The notes under the pieces: model-generated
What the model was told of the DNA's origin: nothing
Seen by the model: the letters and a program-made list of their open reading frames with translations, nothing else
Database searches by the model: none
NCBI GenBank assembly: GCA_035549075.1
Contig: DASZRT010000082.1
Location: 3,811 to 67,810 of the forward strand
Length of the DNA stretch: 64,000 bases
DNA from: DASZFV01 sp035549075
Lineage (GTDB): Bacteria; Myxococcota_A; Polyangia; Fen-1088
Direction: 5' to 3'
Translations under genes and position numbers: made by a program
In this document: piece after piece, positions 1 through 8,493 of the stretch
How positions within the stretch are numbered: the first letter of the stretch is position 1
Layout: every line of letters starts with the position of its first letter

Positions 1-1189
1 GGTCGCGCAGCGACAACGGCGTGAGCGCGGTCCGAACGGCGTCGGCGTCGATCTCCGAGCGCGTCGTCGTGACGACGAGGCGTTGGATGACGTTCTCGAG
101 CTCGCGCACATTGCCCGGCCAGTCGTGCTCCTCGACGACGCGGAGAGCGTCGGACGAGAGCCGGCGCCGCGTCGAATCCTTGTAGCGTTCCTGGGCCCTC
201 GTGAGGAAGTGCTCGACGAGCCCCGCGATGTCCTCGCGCCGTTCGCGCAGCGGCACCATGCGCACGGGGATGACGTCGAGCCGGAAGAAGAGGTCTTCGC
301 GAAACGTCCGCACGCGAACGAGATCGGCCAGATCGGCGTGCGTCGAGGCGATGCAGCGCACGTCGACGGTGTGTGGCTCGTCGCCGCCCACGGCCCGGAT
401 CTCGCCCGACTCGAGCACGCGCAGCAGCTTGCCCTGAAGAGCCAGTGGTAAGTCGGCGACCTCGTCGAGGAAGATCGTGCCGCCGTCGGCCTCGGCGAAG
501 AGCCCGCGGCGCGCCGACGCGCCTGGGAGCGCGCCGACGGCCTGGCCAAAGAGCTCGCTCTCGAGCACGCGCTCGGGCAGCGCGGCGCAGCTCACGGTGA
601 CGAACGGGGCGTCGCGCCGGTCGCTCTCGAAGTGGATCGCACGCGCGACGAGCTCCTTGCCGGTGCCCGTCTCACCCGTGATGAGCACGGGGCTCGAGGT
701 CCGAGCGACGCGCTCGACGAGAGCCGCGAGCTCGCGCATGGCGGCGCTCGCGCCCACGAGGCCTCGCGCCGCGAAACGTTCACGCGTCGCCGTGCGCAGC
801 TCGCGGCCCTCGTTCCGCGTGCGGCGGTCGGCGACGGCGCGCTCGAGGAACGTCCGGACGGTCGCCATCTTGAACGGCTTCGTGACGTAGTTGTAGGCGC
901 CTCGCTGGATGGCGTCGACGGCGCTTTCGACCGAGCCGAACGCCGTCATGAGGACGACGGGCGTCTTCTCGTCGGCGCGGCGGATGCCTTCGAGCACGTC
1001 GATGCCGTCGGTGCCCTTCATGCGAAGGTCGGTGAGCACGACGTCGACGGGTTCTCGCTCGAAGCGTTCGATGGCCTCGGCGCCGCCGTGCGCGGTCTCG
1101 ACGCTCCAGCCGTGGTCGCCAAGGTAGCGCGACAGCGTCGCGACCATCTCGGGGCTGTCGTCGACGACGAGGACACTGGGGTTAGGCAA
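1..1189 (-). CDS. NtrC-family response regulator (partial, C-terminus off window)
   Basis: Reading the minus strand from a TTG at 1189 gives an uninterrupted frame to the window edge (396 codons). It holds a receiver domain (VLVVDD start, VVLTDLRMKG phospho-acceptor segment), a linker and an AAA+ sigma54-interaction domain with Walker A GETGTGKE and a Walker B-like GGTIFLDEV. The frame stops inside the segment after the AAA+ lid, so the Fis-type DNA-binding helix-turn-helix lies outside the window. The GAFTGA loop that contacts sigma54 reads GALPGA, at 518-535. The TTG overlaps the last codons of the upstream kinase (GTT GCC TAA versus TTG CCT AAC), so translation is probably coupled and the two form a cognate pair. 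I found no ATG or GTG that would allow a better start. It is paralogous to the regulator at 8494-9840. The family is certain; the sigma54 dependence is doubtful. Confidence 0.9.
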   Translation of the reverse strand, partial: MPNPSVLVVDDSPEMVATLSRYLGDHGWSVETAHGGAEAIERFEREPVDVVLTDLRMKGTDGIDVLEGIRRADEKTPVVLMTAFGSVESAVDAIQRGAYNYVTKPFKMATVRTFLERAVADRRTRNEGRELRTATRERFAARGLVGASAAMRELAALVERVARTSSPVLITGETGTGKELVARAIHFESDRRDAPFVTVSCAALPERVLESELFGQAVGALPGASARRGLFAEADGGTIFLDEVADLPLALQGKLLRVLESGEIRAVGGDEPHTVDVRCIASTHADLADLVRVRTFREDLFFRLDVIPVRMVPLRERREDIAGLVEHFLTRAQERYKDSTRRRLSSDALRVVEEHDWPGNVRELENVIQRLVVTTTRSEIDADAVRTALTPLSLRD

Positions 1190-2921
1190 CTTGGTTCCTC
1201 ACTTGTTCCGTCATTTTTTCGTGCTCGCGCGCGATGGGCCAGATGACGACGACGGCCGTCCCGACGCCGATGGCGCTGCGGATCGCGACCTCGCCGCGGT
1301 GGCTGCGGACGATTTGTGCCACGATCGCCAGGCCCAGGCCCGTGCCTTCGCCGCGCTTCTTCGTCGTGAAGTAAGGATCGAAGACCGCGTTGAGGTGATG
1401 GGGGGGGATGCCGCCGCCTCGGTCGACCACCTCGAAGCGCAAGCTATGAGGATGGATGCCGTCGCGGCGCGCCGTCACGCGCACGCCGCTGCCGGATCGC
1501 GACGCGTCGCAGGCGTTCATGAGCAGGTTGACGAGCACCTGCTCGAACTGGTCGGCCGCGGCGGCGAGCGGCGGCAGCTCGGCCGGCACGTCGACGTCGA
1601 CGAGCACGCGCCGCGCCGCGAGCCGCCACTCGAGCAGCTCGAGGGCGCGCGCGACGGCGGCGCGCGGATCGGTGCGCCCCACGGTCGCCGGTTGCTCGCG
1701 CGAGAACTCGAGCACCTGGCGGATCGTCGACGAGACGCGGTCGATCTCGCCGACGATCGCCCGCAGATCCTCCTCGTCGCGGCTCTCGGTCGGCCGCTCG
1801 AGCATGTGCTCGGCGCGCCCGCGCACGACGGCGAGCGGCGTCCCGATCTCGTGCGCGATGCCCGCCGACAAGACGCCCACCGTGACGAGCTTCTCGGCGC
1901 GCACGAGCTGCCGTTGCAGGCGCGCGACCTGCTCGGCGGCCTGGAGCTGACCCCGGAGCGCGGCCGCCTGCGCGTGCTGGCGGAGGATGAGCACGCCGAT
2001 CGCGAGGATGACGACGGCGACACCCGCGACGGTCGCGACGAGCTGCCACAAGATCGCGCGCTGCCGATGATCGAGATCGTCCGCCGGCGCGATGGACGCC
2101 ACCGACCACGCGCCGAGCGCCGACTCGGCGCGCGGCGCGACGCCGACGATGGCGCGGGCCGGGAGGCCGAGTCGGGCGACGCGGGGATCGGCGACGACGG
2201 ACTCGCCGCGCGTGCCGGTGTCGATCGTCGCGAGGATCGCCGCGGCTCCGGGCGATCCCGGGGGAACGAGGCGGCAGCGCTGCCGCTGTTCGCAGCCGAT
2301 CCAGGCCGCGCCGTTCGGATCGACGAGCACGAGACCGCCCGCGTCGGTCGGCCGGCGCGAGATCGACTCGAGCATCATCGCCGCGTCCGACGAGACGACG
2401 ACGGCCTCGCCGGCGCCGTCGGCGGCCGCATGCAGGTAAAAGGCGCGTCCGCCGCCGAGCGACAACGGCCCCGAACGCGCGGTGCCGCCATCCGTCGCGG
2501 CTTCGGCCGCGAGACGCTCACTCGCGGCCACGAGCGCGGGCGCGATGGCGACAGGATCCTCGGTGGGGTCGACGGCGACGAGGGGCCGCCGTCCCGCGTG
2601 GAACAGTGCGATCGTGCGGTAGTGCGGGACGACCGTCGCCAGGGCCTCGAAGGCGTGCAGAATCGCGTCGTCCTGCGCGCGCTCGGCGATGGGCGCGCTG
2701 CGCGTCGAGGTCGCGAGCGTCGCGAGCAGCCGCGTGTCGCGGTCGAACGAGTCGAGCGCCCCGCGCAAAGACGAGGCGGTGTCTTGGGCGAAACGGCTCT
2801 GCGTGCCGCGGAGATCCCGCAGCGCCGAGCGGTTCGCACGTCGCATGGTCCAAAGCGAAACCGCGAGGACCGCCGCGACGAGCGCAACCATGATCCCGAC
2901 CAAGGGAGCGCGGTTCACCAC
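1182..2921 (-). CDS. Membrane sensor histidine kinase, partner of the adjacent NtrC-type regulator
   Basis: This 579-residue protein has a first membrane segment at about residues 6-26, an extracytoplasmic region of about 265 residues, and a second membrane segment near 292-314. A HisKA domain follows with phospho-acceptor H357 in AHEIGTPLAV, then a HATPase domain with N box N465/N469, G1 DRGGGI and G2 GEGTGLGL. The periplasmic part carries a Cys pair, C210 and C216 (CEQRQRC), which is also present in the paralogous kinase at 9978-11654. The start is GTG at 2921; a second GTG at 2918 and an ATG at 2891 are alternatives, and no strong ribosome site decides between them. Its 3' end overlaps the regulator gene by 8 bases, so the two are one transcription unit. 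The ligand is unknown. Confidence 0.92.
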   Translation of the reverse strand: MVNRAPLVGIMVALVAAVLAVSLWTMRRANRSALRDLRGTQSRFAQDTASSLRGALDSFDRDTRLLATLATSTRSAPIAERAQDDAILHAFEALATVVPHYRTIALFHAGRRPLVAVDPTEDPVAIAPALVAASERLAAEAATDGGTARSGPLSLGGGRAFYLHAAADGAGEAVVVSSDAAMMLESISRRPTDAGGLVLVDPNGAAWIGCEQRQRCRLVPPGSPGAAAILATIDTGTRGESVVADPRVARLGLPARAIVGVAPRAESALGAWSVASIAPADDLDHRQRAILWQLVATVAGVAVVILAIGVLILRQHAQAAALRGQLQAAEQVARLQRQLVRAEKLVTVGVLSAGIAHEIGTPLAVVRGRAEHMLERPTESRDEEDLRAIVGEIDRVSSTIRQVLEFSREQPATVGRTDPRAAVARALELLEWRLAARRVLVDVDVPAELPPLAAAADQFEQVLVNLLMNACDASRSGSGVRVTARRDGIHPHSLRFEVVDRGGGIPPHHLNAVFDPYFTTKKRGEGTGLGLAIVAQIVRSHRGEVAIRSAIGVGTAVVVIWPIAREHEKMTEQVRNQVA

Positions 2922-3042
2922 CGGAGTCTACCGCTCCGGCCCGGCGCGGAACCTCGGACACACGGGCGTTCGTCGATAGTTACCACGTCTTATCAGCTCG
3001 GAAACCTGCCGTTCATAATTGCCTCGTATTCTGCGATTCGAG

Positions 3043-4299
3043 ATGCACGACCGCGCCTCCGCCCCGTACCCGCGCCCCATGGGGATCGTCGTGCCCGCGC
3101 TGCTCGTCGAGGCGGGCTGTCCCGTCGAGCCGGGCCGCCGGTCGACCGAGGCGTCTCGGTCCGCCGCAGCCGCCGAGACGATCAAGTGGGTGACCGCGAC
3201 GTGGCGCCGGCTGCCCGACGTCGTCCTCGACGCGGCGCTGCCGGACCCCGGTACGATCCTGAAGACATGGCCCGTGGGCGCGCGCACGCGCGGCGCGCTC
3301 GCTCGGCTCGGCACGGCCGGCCTCGCGGAAACGTGGCGCGTCCGCGATCTCTTGGGCGTGTCCCGCCTCGGCCCGGTGGCGCTGGTCGACCTGCTCGCGG
3401 CCCGCGAAGAGAAAGTACGCCTCGACGACCTGAAGGCCCAGGCCGCCGTCATGCGCCGTCCGCTGCTCGCAACGCCCCACGCCCCGCTCGCGAGCCGCCT
3501 CGACGACATCGCGGCGCTCGTCCACGGCCGCCTGCCGCTTCGGCCCGAGGAGCTCGGCGCGCTCGTCGTCGACGCCGGGCTCTCGCGCGCGCCCCTCGGT
3601 CTCGACGACGTCATGCGGCTGTTCCGCGAGCGGCGCGTGCCGCTCCCGTTCCGTGTCGTGCGCCGCGGCGGCGCGCGCGTCCTGGTCGCGCCCTCGGCGC
3701 TCGCCTCGGCCGAGGCGCTCGTGACGACGGCGTCGAGCTTCGTCTTTCACTGGGGCCTGTGCCCGATCGTGTCGGTCGTCGATCGCCTGCGGTCGTCGGC
3801 GGCCGACGAGCTCGGCGCGAGCGCAGCCGCGCGCGTGCTCGCGACGCTGCCGCGCTTCCGCTGGCTCGACGAGGCCTCGGGCTGGTTCTCGTTCGTGGGC
3901 ACGACCACGCGCGCGAGCGTCGCGATCCGCAAGGTCTTCTCCGTCGTCGACCGCGTCTCGATCCGCGAGCTCACGCTCGCGATCGGCAAGCGCGTGAGCG
4001 CGCTCGCGACGGCGCCGCGGGCCGCCGTCGAAAAGTACCTGGCCGAGGTCGCCGGTTGCTCCATCGAGGGTGACTGGGTGCGACCGCGGCGGCCCTTCGC
4101 CGCGAAGCCGCTCGTCGCGAGTGAGCGCACCATCGTCGAGTTGCTGCGCGCCGCGGGCGGCCGCCTCAAGCTCGAGGCGCTGCGAAGCGCCGCCGTCGGA
4201 GCGGGCGTCAAGCTCGCGGCCGTGCGCCACTTCCTTCGCACGTCGCCGCTCGTGCTCGCGGGGCGCCGCGACGTTCGCCTCGTCGGCGCCTTCGCTTAA
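3043..4299 (+). CDS. RNA polymerase alpha-CTD-like / winged-helix protein of unknown role
   Basis: The product is about 418 residues. Residues 79-122 resemble the helix-hairpin-helix C-terminal domain of the RNA polymerase alpha subunit (a TRGALARLG element followed by RVRDLLGVSRLGPVALVDLL). The remainder is rich in short helices with a repeated winged-helix or sigma-region-3-like look, for example around WFSFVGTTTRASVAIRKVF and again near the C-terminus. There is no signal peptide, membrane segment or enzyme motif, so it is probably a cytoplasmic transcription-associated or nucleic-acid-binding protein. I prefer the ATG at 3043; a TTG at 3019 and an ATG at 3079 are also in frame. The gene is convergent with kup, with 8 bases between the stop codons. 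The function is not known to me; the domain resemblance is by eye. Confidence 0.7.
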   Translation: MHDRASAPYPRPMGIVVPALLVEAGCPVEPGRRSTEASRSAAAAETIKWVTATWRRLPDVVLDAALPDPGTILKTWPVGARTRGALARLGTAGLAETWRVRDLLGVSRLGPVALVDLLAAREEKVRLDDLKAQAAVMRRPLLATPHAPLASRLDDIAALVHGRLPLRPEELGALVVDAGLSRAPLGLDDVMRLFRERRVPLPFRVVRRGGARVLVAPSALASAEALVTTASSFVFHWGLCPIVSVVDRLRSSAADELGASAAARVLATLPRFRWLDEASGWFSFVGTTTRASVAIRKVFSVVDRVSIRELTLAIGKRVSALATAPRAAVEKYLAEVAGCSIEGDWVRPRRPFAAKPLVASERTIVELLRAAGGRLKLEALRSAAVGAGVKLAAVRHFLRTSPLVLAGRRDVRLVGAFA

Positions 4300-4307
4300 C
4301 AGATACC

Positions 4308-6236
4308 TCACAGCTCGATCTGCGCGCCGATCTCGACGACGCGGTTGGGCGGCAGCGCGAAGAAGTCCGTCGCGGGCCGCGCGTTGCGCGACAGATACGC
4401 GAACAGGCGACGCCGCCACGTCGCCATGCCGCGCCCGGCGCCGCCCACGAGCGTCTCGCGCCCCAGGAAGAAGCTCGTGCGCGCCTCGTCGACGACGAGG
4501 CCCCTCGGCCGGCAGCGGCGCAAGGCGTTCATGACGTCGGGAGTCTCGGCGAAGCCGTAGTGCGCCGTCACGGCCCAGAAGCCCTGACCGAAGTCGCGCA
4601 GGTGGATCGACTCTTCCGGCGCGACCTCGGGCACGGCGTCGGTGACGATCGACAGGATGACGACCTGCTCGTGCAGCACCTGGTTGTGCTTGAAGTGGTG
4701 CAGCAGCACGTTGGGCGTGCCGCGCCGGATCGACGACATGACGACGGCCGTGCCGCGTACGCGGTGGGGCCGGGTGAGCGCGACGTCTTCGAGAAACGCT
4801 TCGAGCGGCAGAGAGGCGGCGGAGATGTTGGCGGCGAGAAGGTCGCGCCCGCGCTTCCACGTCTTCATGACCGTGAAGGTCACGAGCGCGAGCGTCACGG
4901 GGAACCAGCCGCCGCTCGCGAGCTTGGTCGAGCACGCCGCGAAGAACGACAGATCGAACGTGAGAAACAGCGCCACGAGCAAGGCCGCCTTGGCGAGCGG
5001 CCAGTTCCATCGCTCGCGCGCCACGAAGAAGAACAGCACCGACGTGATCGACATCGTGCCCGTGACGGCGATGCCGTAAGCCGCGGCGAGGTTCGACGAC
5101 GACTTGAAGCCCACGACGAGCGCGAGGCACGCCACCATGAGCGCGGCGTTGACCTCGGGCACGTAGATCTGGCCCTCGGCTTTGCCGGACGTGTGGACGA
5201 TCGTGACGCGCGGGAGATATCCGAGCTGCACGGCCTGGCGCACGAGCGAGAACGCGCCCGAGATGAGCGCCTGCGACGCGACGACGGCGGCGCCCGTCGC
5301 GATCCCGACCATCGGGTAGAGCAAATGCGTCGGTACGAGCGAGAAGAACGGGTTGAGCACGGCCTCGGGGCGCTCGAGCAGCATGGCGCCCTGGCCGAGG
5401 TAGCTGAGCGCGAGCGCCGGGAACACGCAGGCGACCCACGCGAGACGAATCGCGCGCTTCCCGAAGTGGCCCATGTCGGCGTAGAGGGCCTCGCAGCCGG
5501 TGATGCACAGGACGACGGCGCCGAGCACGAGGAAGCCGTGGCGGCCGTGCGCGCGCAAGAAGCGGATCGCCTGCAGCGGGTTCAACGACGCGAGCACCTC
5601 GGGCCGCCGCGCGATCCACGGGACGCCCGCGGCCGCGATCGACACGAACCAACACAGCGTGAGCGGCCCGAACAGCGCGCCGAGGCCGGCCGTGCCGCGT
5701 CGCTGGATCAAGAAGAGCGCGACGAGGATGCCGCAGGTGATGGGCACGACGAAGGGTTCGAACGCGTTGGTCGCGATGCCGAGGCCCTCGACGGCCGAGA
5801 GCACCGAGATCGCGGGCGTGATGACGCCTTCGCCCGACAGCAACGATGCGCCGACGAGGCCGAGCGTCACGAGCGCAGCCGTTCTTCGCCGTCGCGGCGC
5901 CGCGTCGTCGTCGCCCGACAGCAACGACATGAGCGCGATGACGCCGCCCTCGCCGGCGTTGTCGGCGCGCATGACGAACATCAAATACTTCACCGTGACG
6001 ACGACGGTGATCGACCACAAGACGAGCGAGAGGATCCCGGTGACGTTCGCGGGCGTCGGCGTCACGCCGTGCGTGGGCGCGAAGCACTCCTTGAGCGCGT
6101 AGAGAGGCGAGGTGCCGATGTCGCCGTAGACGACGCCCACGGCGCCGAGGGCCAGCTTGGCGAGGTCACCGCCGGCGTGGCTGCGCGGATGCGCGCTCGT
6201 CGCGGGCGGCGAGACCGAAGTCATCGCGGTGCTCAC
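4308..6236 (-). CDS. kup: Kup-family potassium uptake protein
   Basis: This is a 642-residue inner-membrane protein of usual Kup length. The N-terminus carries the family signature GAVGVVYGDIGTSPLYAL (residues about 32-49). About twelve hydrophobic segments follow, then a soluble C-terminal domain of roughly 180 residues. Family members import K+ by proton symport. The GTG start at 6236 is supported by a GGAGG four bases upstream; the in-frame ATG at 6224 lies too far from it. The gene is followed convergently by the alpha-CTD-like gene and preceded by the ammonium transporter on the same strand, with a strong hairpin between them, so kup probably has its own promoter. The family call is secure; affinity and regulation cannot be read from the sequence. 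Confidence 0.96.
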   Translation of the reverse strand: MSTAMTSVSPPATSAHPRSHAGGDLAKLALGAVGVVYGDIGTSPLYALKECFAPTHGVTPTPANVTGILSLVLWSITVVVTVKYLMFVMRADNAGEGGVIALMSLLSGDDDAAPRRRRTAALVTLGLVGASLLSGEGVITPAISVLSAVEGLGIATNAFEPFVVPITCGILVALFLIQRRGTAGLGALFGPLTLCWFVSIAAAGVPWIARRPEVLASLNPLQAIRFLRAHGRHGFLVLGAVVLCITGCEALYADMGHFGKRAIRLAWVACVFPALALSYLGQGAMLLERPEAVLNPFFSLVPTHLLYPMVGIATGAAVVASQALISGAFSLVRQAVQLGYLPRVTIVHTSGKAEGQIYVPEVNAALMVACLALVVGFKSSSNLAAAYGIAVTGTMSITSVLFFFVARERWNWPLAKAALLVALFLTFDLSFFAACSTKLASGGWFPVTLALVTFTVMKTWKRGRDLLAANISAASLPLEAFLEDVALTRPHRVRGTAVVMSSIRRGTPNVLLHHFKHNQVLHEQVVILSIVTDAVPEVAPEESIHLRDFGQGFWAVTAHYGFAETPDVMNALRRCRPRGLVVDEARTSFFLGRETLVGGAGRGMATWRRRLFAYLSRNARPATDFFALPPNRVVEIGAQIEL

Positions 6237-6264
6237 ACGTCCTCCGTCGGGGGCGAACAGGGTC

Positions 6265-6303
6265 GGCTGACGGGCGGATCTTCACCAGGCCCGCCCGTCA
6301 GCC
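6265..6303 (-). terminator. Perfect 13-bp hairpin between amt and kup
   Basis: A 13-bp perfect inverted repeat (GGCTGACGGGCGG at 6265-6277 and CCGCCCGTCAGCC at 6291-6303) encloses a 13-base loop. It lies about 25 bases after the ammonium transporter stop on the minus strand. The four-base T run flanking it (6304-6307) is on the plus strand, so on the minus strand it is a stem with a poor U tail. A smaller stem (CCGCT/AGCGG, 6315-6328) lies between it and the stop codon. It probably ends or attenuates amt transcription before kup. Confidence 0.65.
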
Positions 6304-6328
6304 TTTTGATGCAACCGCTACGGAGCGG

Positions 6329-8074
6329 CTATTCGCCGCCGCCGACCAGCGCCGCGCCACCGATGGGGGCGGCGTGGGGCAGCTTGCCGCTGCCGACCGT
6401 CTCGGGGCCCATGCCCGCGGGCGCCGTGAGCGCCGAGATGACGTACTCGGGGTACGCCGAGATGCCGTGCTGATCGATGTCCATGCCGAGGAGCTCGCCC
6501 TCCTTCGAGAGGCGGAGCAGGCGGACGGCCTTGAGGGCCCAGAACATGACCATCGCGCTCACGAAGGTCGCCGTGCAGACGATGATGCTGCCGACGAACT
6601 GCGCCGCGAGGACCTTGCCGCCGCCGCCGTAGAACAGACCCGTGAGGGCGTCCGCCGACTTCGGCACGATGTTCGGGACGCCGAACGGGCTCGAGCCCGC
6701 CGCCGAGTACTGGCCGTTGGCGAAGAGGCCGAGCGACAGCGTGCCCCAGATGCCGCAGAGGCCGTGCACGGGCCACGCGCCGACCGGATCGTCGATGCGC
6801 AGGTACTCGAGCAGCTCCATGCCGAGGATGACGATGACACCGGCGACCGCGCCCAGGAGGCACGCGCCGACGTCAGACACCCAGTAGCAGGGGCAGGTGA
6901 TCGCGACGAGGCCCGCGAGGAACCCGTTGACGATCGCGCCCGTGTCCCACTTCTTGATCATGAAGAACATGACGAAGACGGCCGCGAGGCCGCCCGTGCA
7001 GGCGGCGAGCGTCGTGTTCATCGCGACGCGGCCGACGCCGGCGGCGTCCATGATCGAGAGCGTCGAGCACGGGTTGAAGCCGTACCACCCGAACCACAGG
7101 ATGAGGCCGCCGATGACGGCGATGGTCAGATCGTGTGGCTGCATCGGTCCGCCGCCGTCTCGTTTGAACTTTCGACCGATCCTGGGCCCGAGCATCATCG
7201 CGCCCGCGATGGCGACCCAGCCGCCGATCGAGTGCACGACGGTGGAGCCGGCGAAGTCGTGGAAGTTCATGCCGAGGCTCGACAGGAAGTGGCCCTCGCT
7301 GCCCATCGTCGCGAGGAAGCCGTCCGGACCCCAGCACCAGTGGCCGAAGATCGGGTAGATGAAGCCCGAGACGCCGATCGAGTAGAGCACGTCGCCGATG
7401 AAGCGCGTGCGGCCGACCATGGCGCCCGAGCAGATCGTCGACGCGCAGTCGGCGAACGCGAACTGGAACAGGTAGTGCGCGAACACCGGCACGCCCGTCG
7501 ACGCGTAGAGCGTGCCGACGGTGACGTCCTTCATGAAGATGAAGCTCTTCGTCGGGTCGTTCGGGTCGTGCCACCCGACGAACGGGTTGCCGGCGCCGAA
7601 CATGAACGCGAAGCCCCAGCCCCAGTGCAGCAGGCCGCAGACGCACGTGTCGAACACGCACTCGACGAGGACGTTGACGGTCTCGCGGCTGCGGCAGAAG
7701 CCGGCCTCGAGCATCGTGAAGCCCGCCTGCATGCCGAACACGAGGAACGCGCCGATGAGCACCCAGCCCGTGTTGATGGCGTTGATGTGATCGACGGGCT
7801 TGATCGCGGCGTACGGATCGGCCGCGGCGGCCGTCTGCGCGTGGGCCGTCGACCCGAAGAGCAAGCTCGGGATTTGCGGGATGGCCAGCACGATCGCGGC
7901 GAGCACCGCCAGACCGAGGAACTTACCCGCGATGAGCAGCTTCGCGTAGCGAATCCACTCTGGATCCCCGAGCCGGACCTTGAGCCTCGCCCACTTCTGC
8001 GCCCACGACAGCTTTGCTTCTTGTCCCGCCGAGGTCCTTTCGGCGGGTCGCTTCCGACCCCTGGCTTTGAACAT
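6329..8074 (-). CDS. amt: Ammonium transporter (Amt/Rh family) with N-terminal extension
   Basis: The 581-residue protein begins at the ATG at 8074, chosen because GGAGG lies six bases upstream on the minus strand; a longer frame runs to 8128 without such a site. The first 45 residues are basic and cytoplasmic in character. One hydrophobic segment then ends in STAHAQ, like a signal sequence, before the Amt core of about eleven membrane segments. Core motifs include DFAGSTVVHSIGG and the PVHGLCGIWGTLSLGLFANG segment, which contain the two pore histidines. The usual GWFGFNAGS motif reads WFGWYGFNPCSTLS. Amt proteins conduct ammonium or ammonia across the inner membrane and are often controlled by GlnK, but no glnK is in the window. 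The core identity is secure; the role of the N-terminal extension is unknown. Confidence 0.95.
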   Translation of the reverse strand: MFKARGRKRPAERTSAGQEAKLSWAQKWARLKVRLGDPEWIRYAKLLIAGKFLGLAVLAAIVLAIPQIPSLLFGSTAHAQTAAAADPYAAIKPVDHINAINTGWVLIGAFLVFGMQAGFTMLEAGFCRSRETVNVLVECVFDTCVCGLLHWGWGFAFMFGAGNPFVGWHDPNDPTKSFIFMKDVTVGTLYASTGVPVFAHYLFQFAFADCASTICSGAMVGRTRFIGDVLYSIGVSGFIYPIFGHWCWGPDGFLATMGSEGHFLSSLGMNFHDFAGSTVVHSIGGWVAIAGAMMLGPRIGRKFKRDGGGPMQPHDLTIAVIGGLILWFGWYGFNPCSTLSIMDAAGVGRVAMNTTLAACTGGLAAVFVMFFMIKKWDTGAIVNGFLAGLVAITCPCYWVSDVGACLLGAVAGVIVILGMELLEYLRIDDPVGAWPVHGLCGIWGTLSLGLFANGQYSAAGSSPFGVPNIVPKSADALTGLFYGGGGKVLAAQFVGSIIVCTATFVSAMVMFWALKAVRLLRLSKEGELLGMDIDQHGISAYPEYVISALTAPAGMGPETVGSGKLPHAAPIGGAALVGGGE

Positions 8075-8493
8075 CCGTTTCCTCCAGCAACGTTGTTTCC
8101 GTACATGGCGCCCTTTTGAGCACCACATAAACGGACCTTCTCACCTGAACGTTGCGGAGGTATTTCGCCAGGGTCAGTTCGTCGTTAATTCACGCGACGC
8201 AAACTGCGACCCTTCGGCGATCGATGACGATGCCGACGAGCTCGGATGTGGACAGTCGACCGGTCACGCTGGTGAAATCCTCGACGGAGAGCCGCGTCGT
8301 TCTGGTCTGGAGGACCGAGATGGCGCCACCATGGCACCCGACACGGCCCTCCGCCGAGGACTCAATCCAGAATCATGAAACTGGTAACTGTCCGCATCCT
8401 TCGCTCTGCAGAATGCCAGAATATTCGTTTCTAGATTATTTCCAGCGCACGCAATCTTCGTAACTCGAATCGAAGCAGCGAAAGCGGCCTCGT
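8075..8493. other. 419-base intergenic region with a possible decayed frame
   Basis: This region separates amt from the NtrC-type regulator. It is clearly more AT-rich than its surroundings near 8380-8465. On the minus strand, 8190-8372 is an open stretch of about 60 codons with gene-like composition, but it has no plausible start, no ribosome site and no family I recognise, so it may be the tail of a decayed gene. I looked for a sigma54 promoter (TGGCAC-N5-TTGC) upstream of amt and did not find one. I see no tRNA, repeat or strong terminator. Confidence 0.4.

Noticed and set aside
3013..6087. A 1024-codon open frame on the minus strand across the alpha-CTD-like gene and kup
   Set aside because: It is an Arg/Ala/His-rich shadow of kup and of the neighbouring gene in a GC-rich genome; no domain and no ribosome site.
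4560..6473. A 637-codon plus-strand frame antisense to kup
   Set aside because: Strongly biased in Arg/His/Glu and without family resemblance; kup motifs are conserved on the other strand.
8075..8200. A sigma54 promoter for the ammonium transporter
   Set aside because: No TGGCAC-N5-TTGC match could be found on the minus strand upstream of the start.
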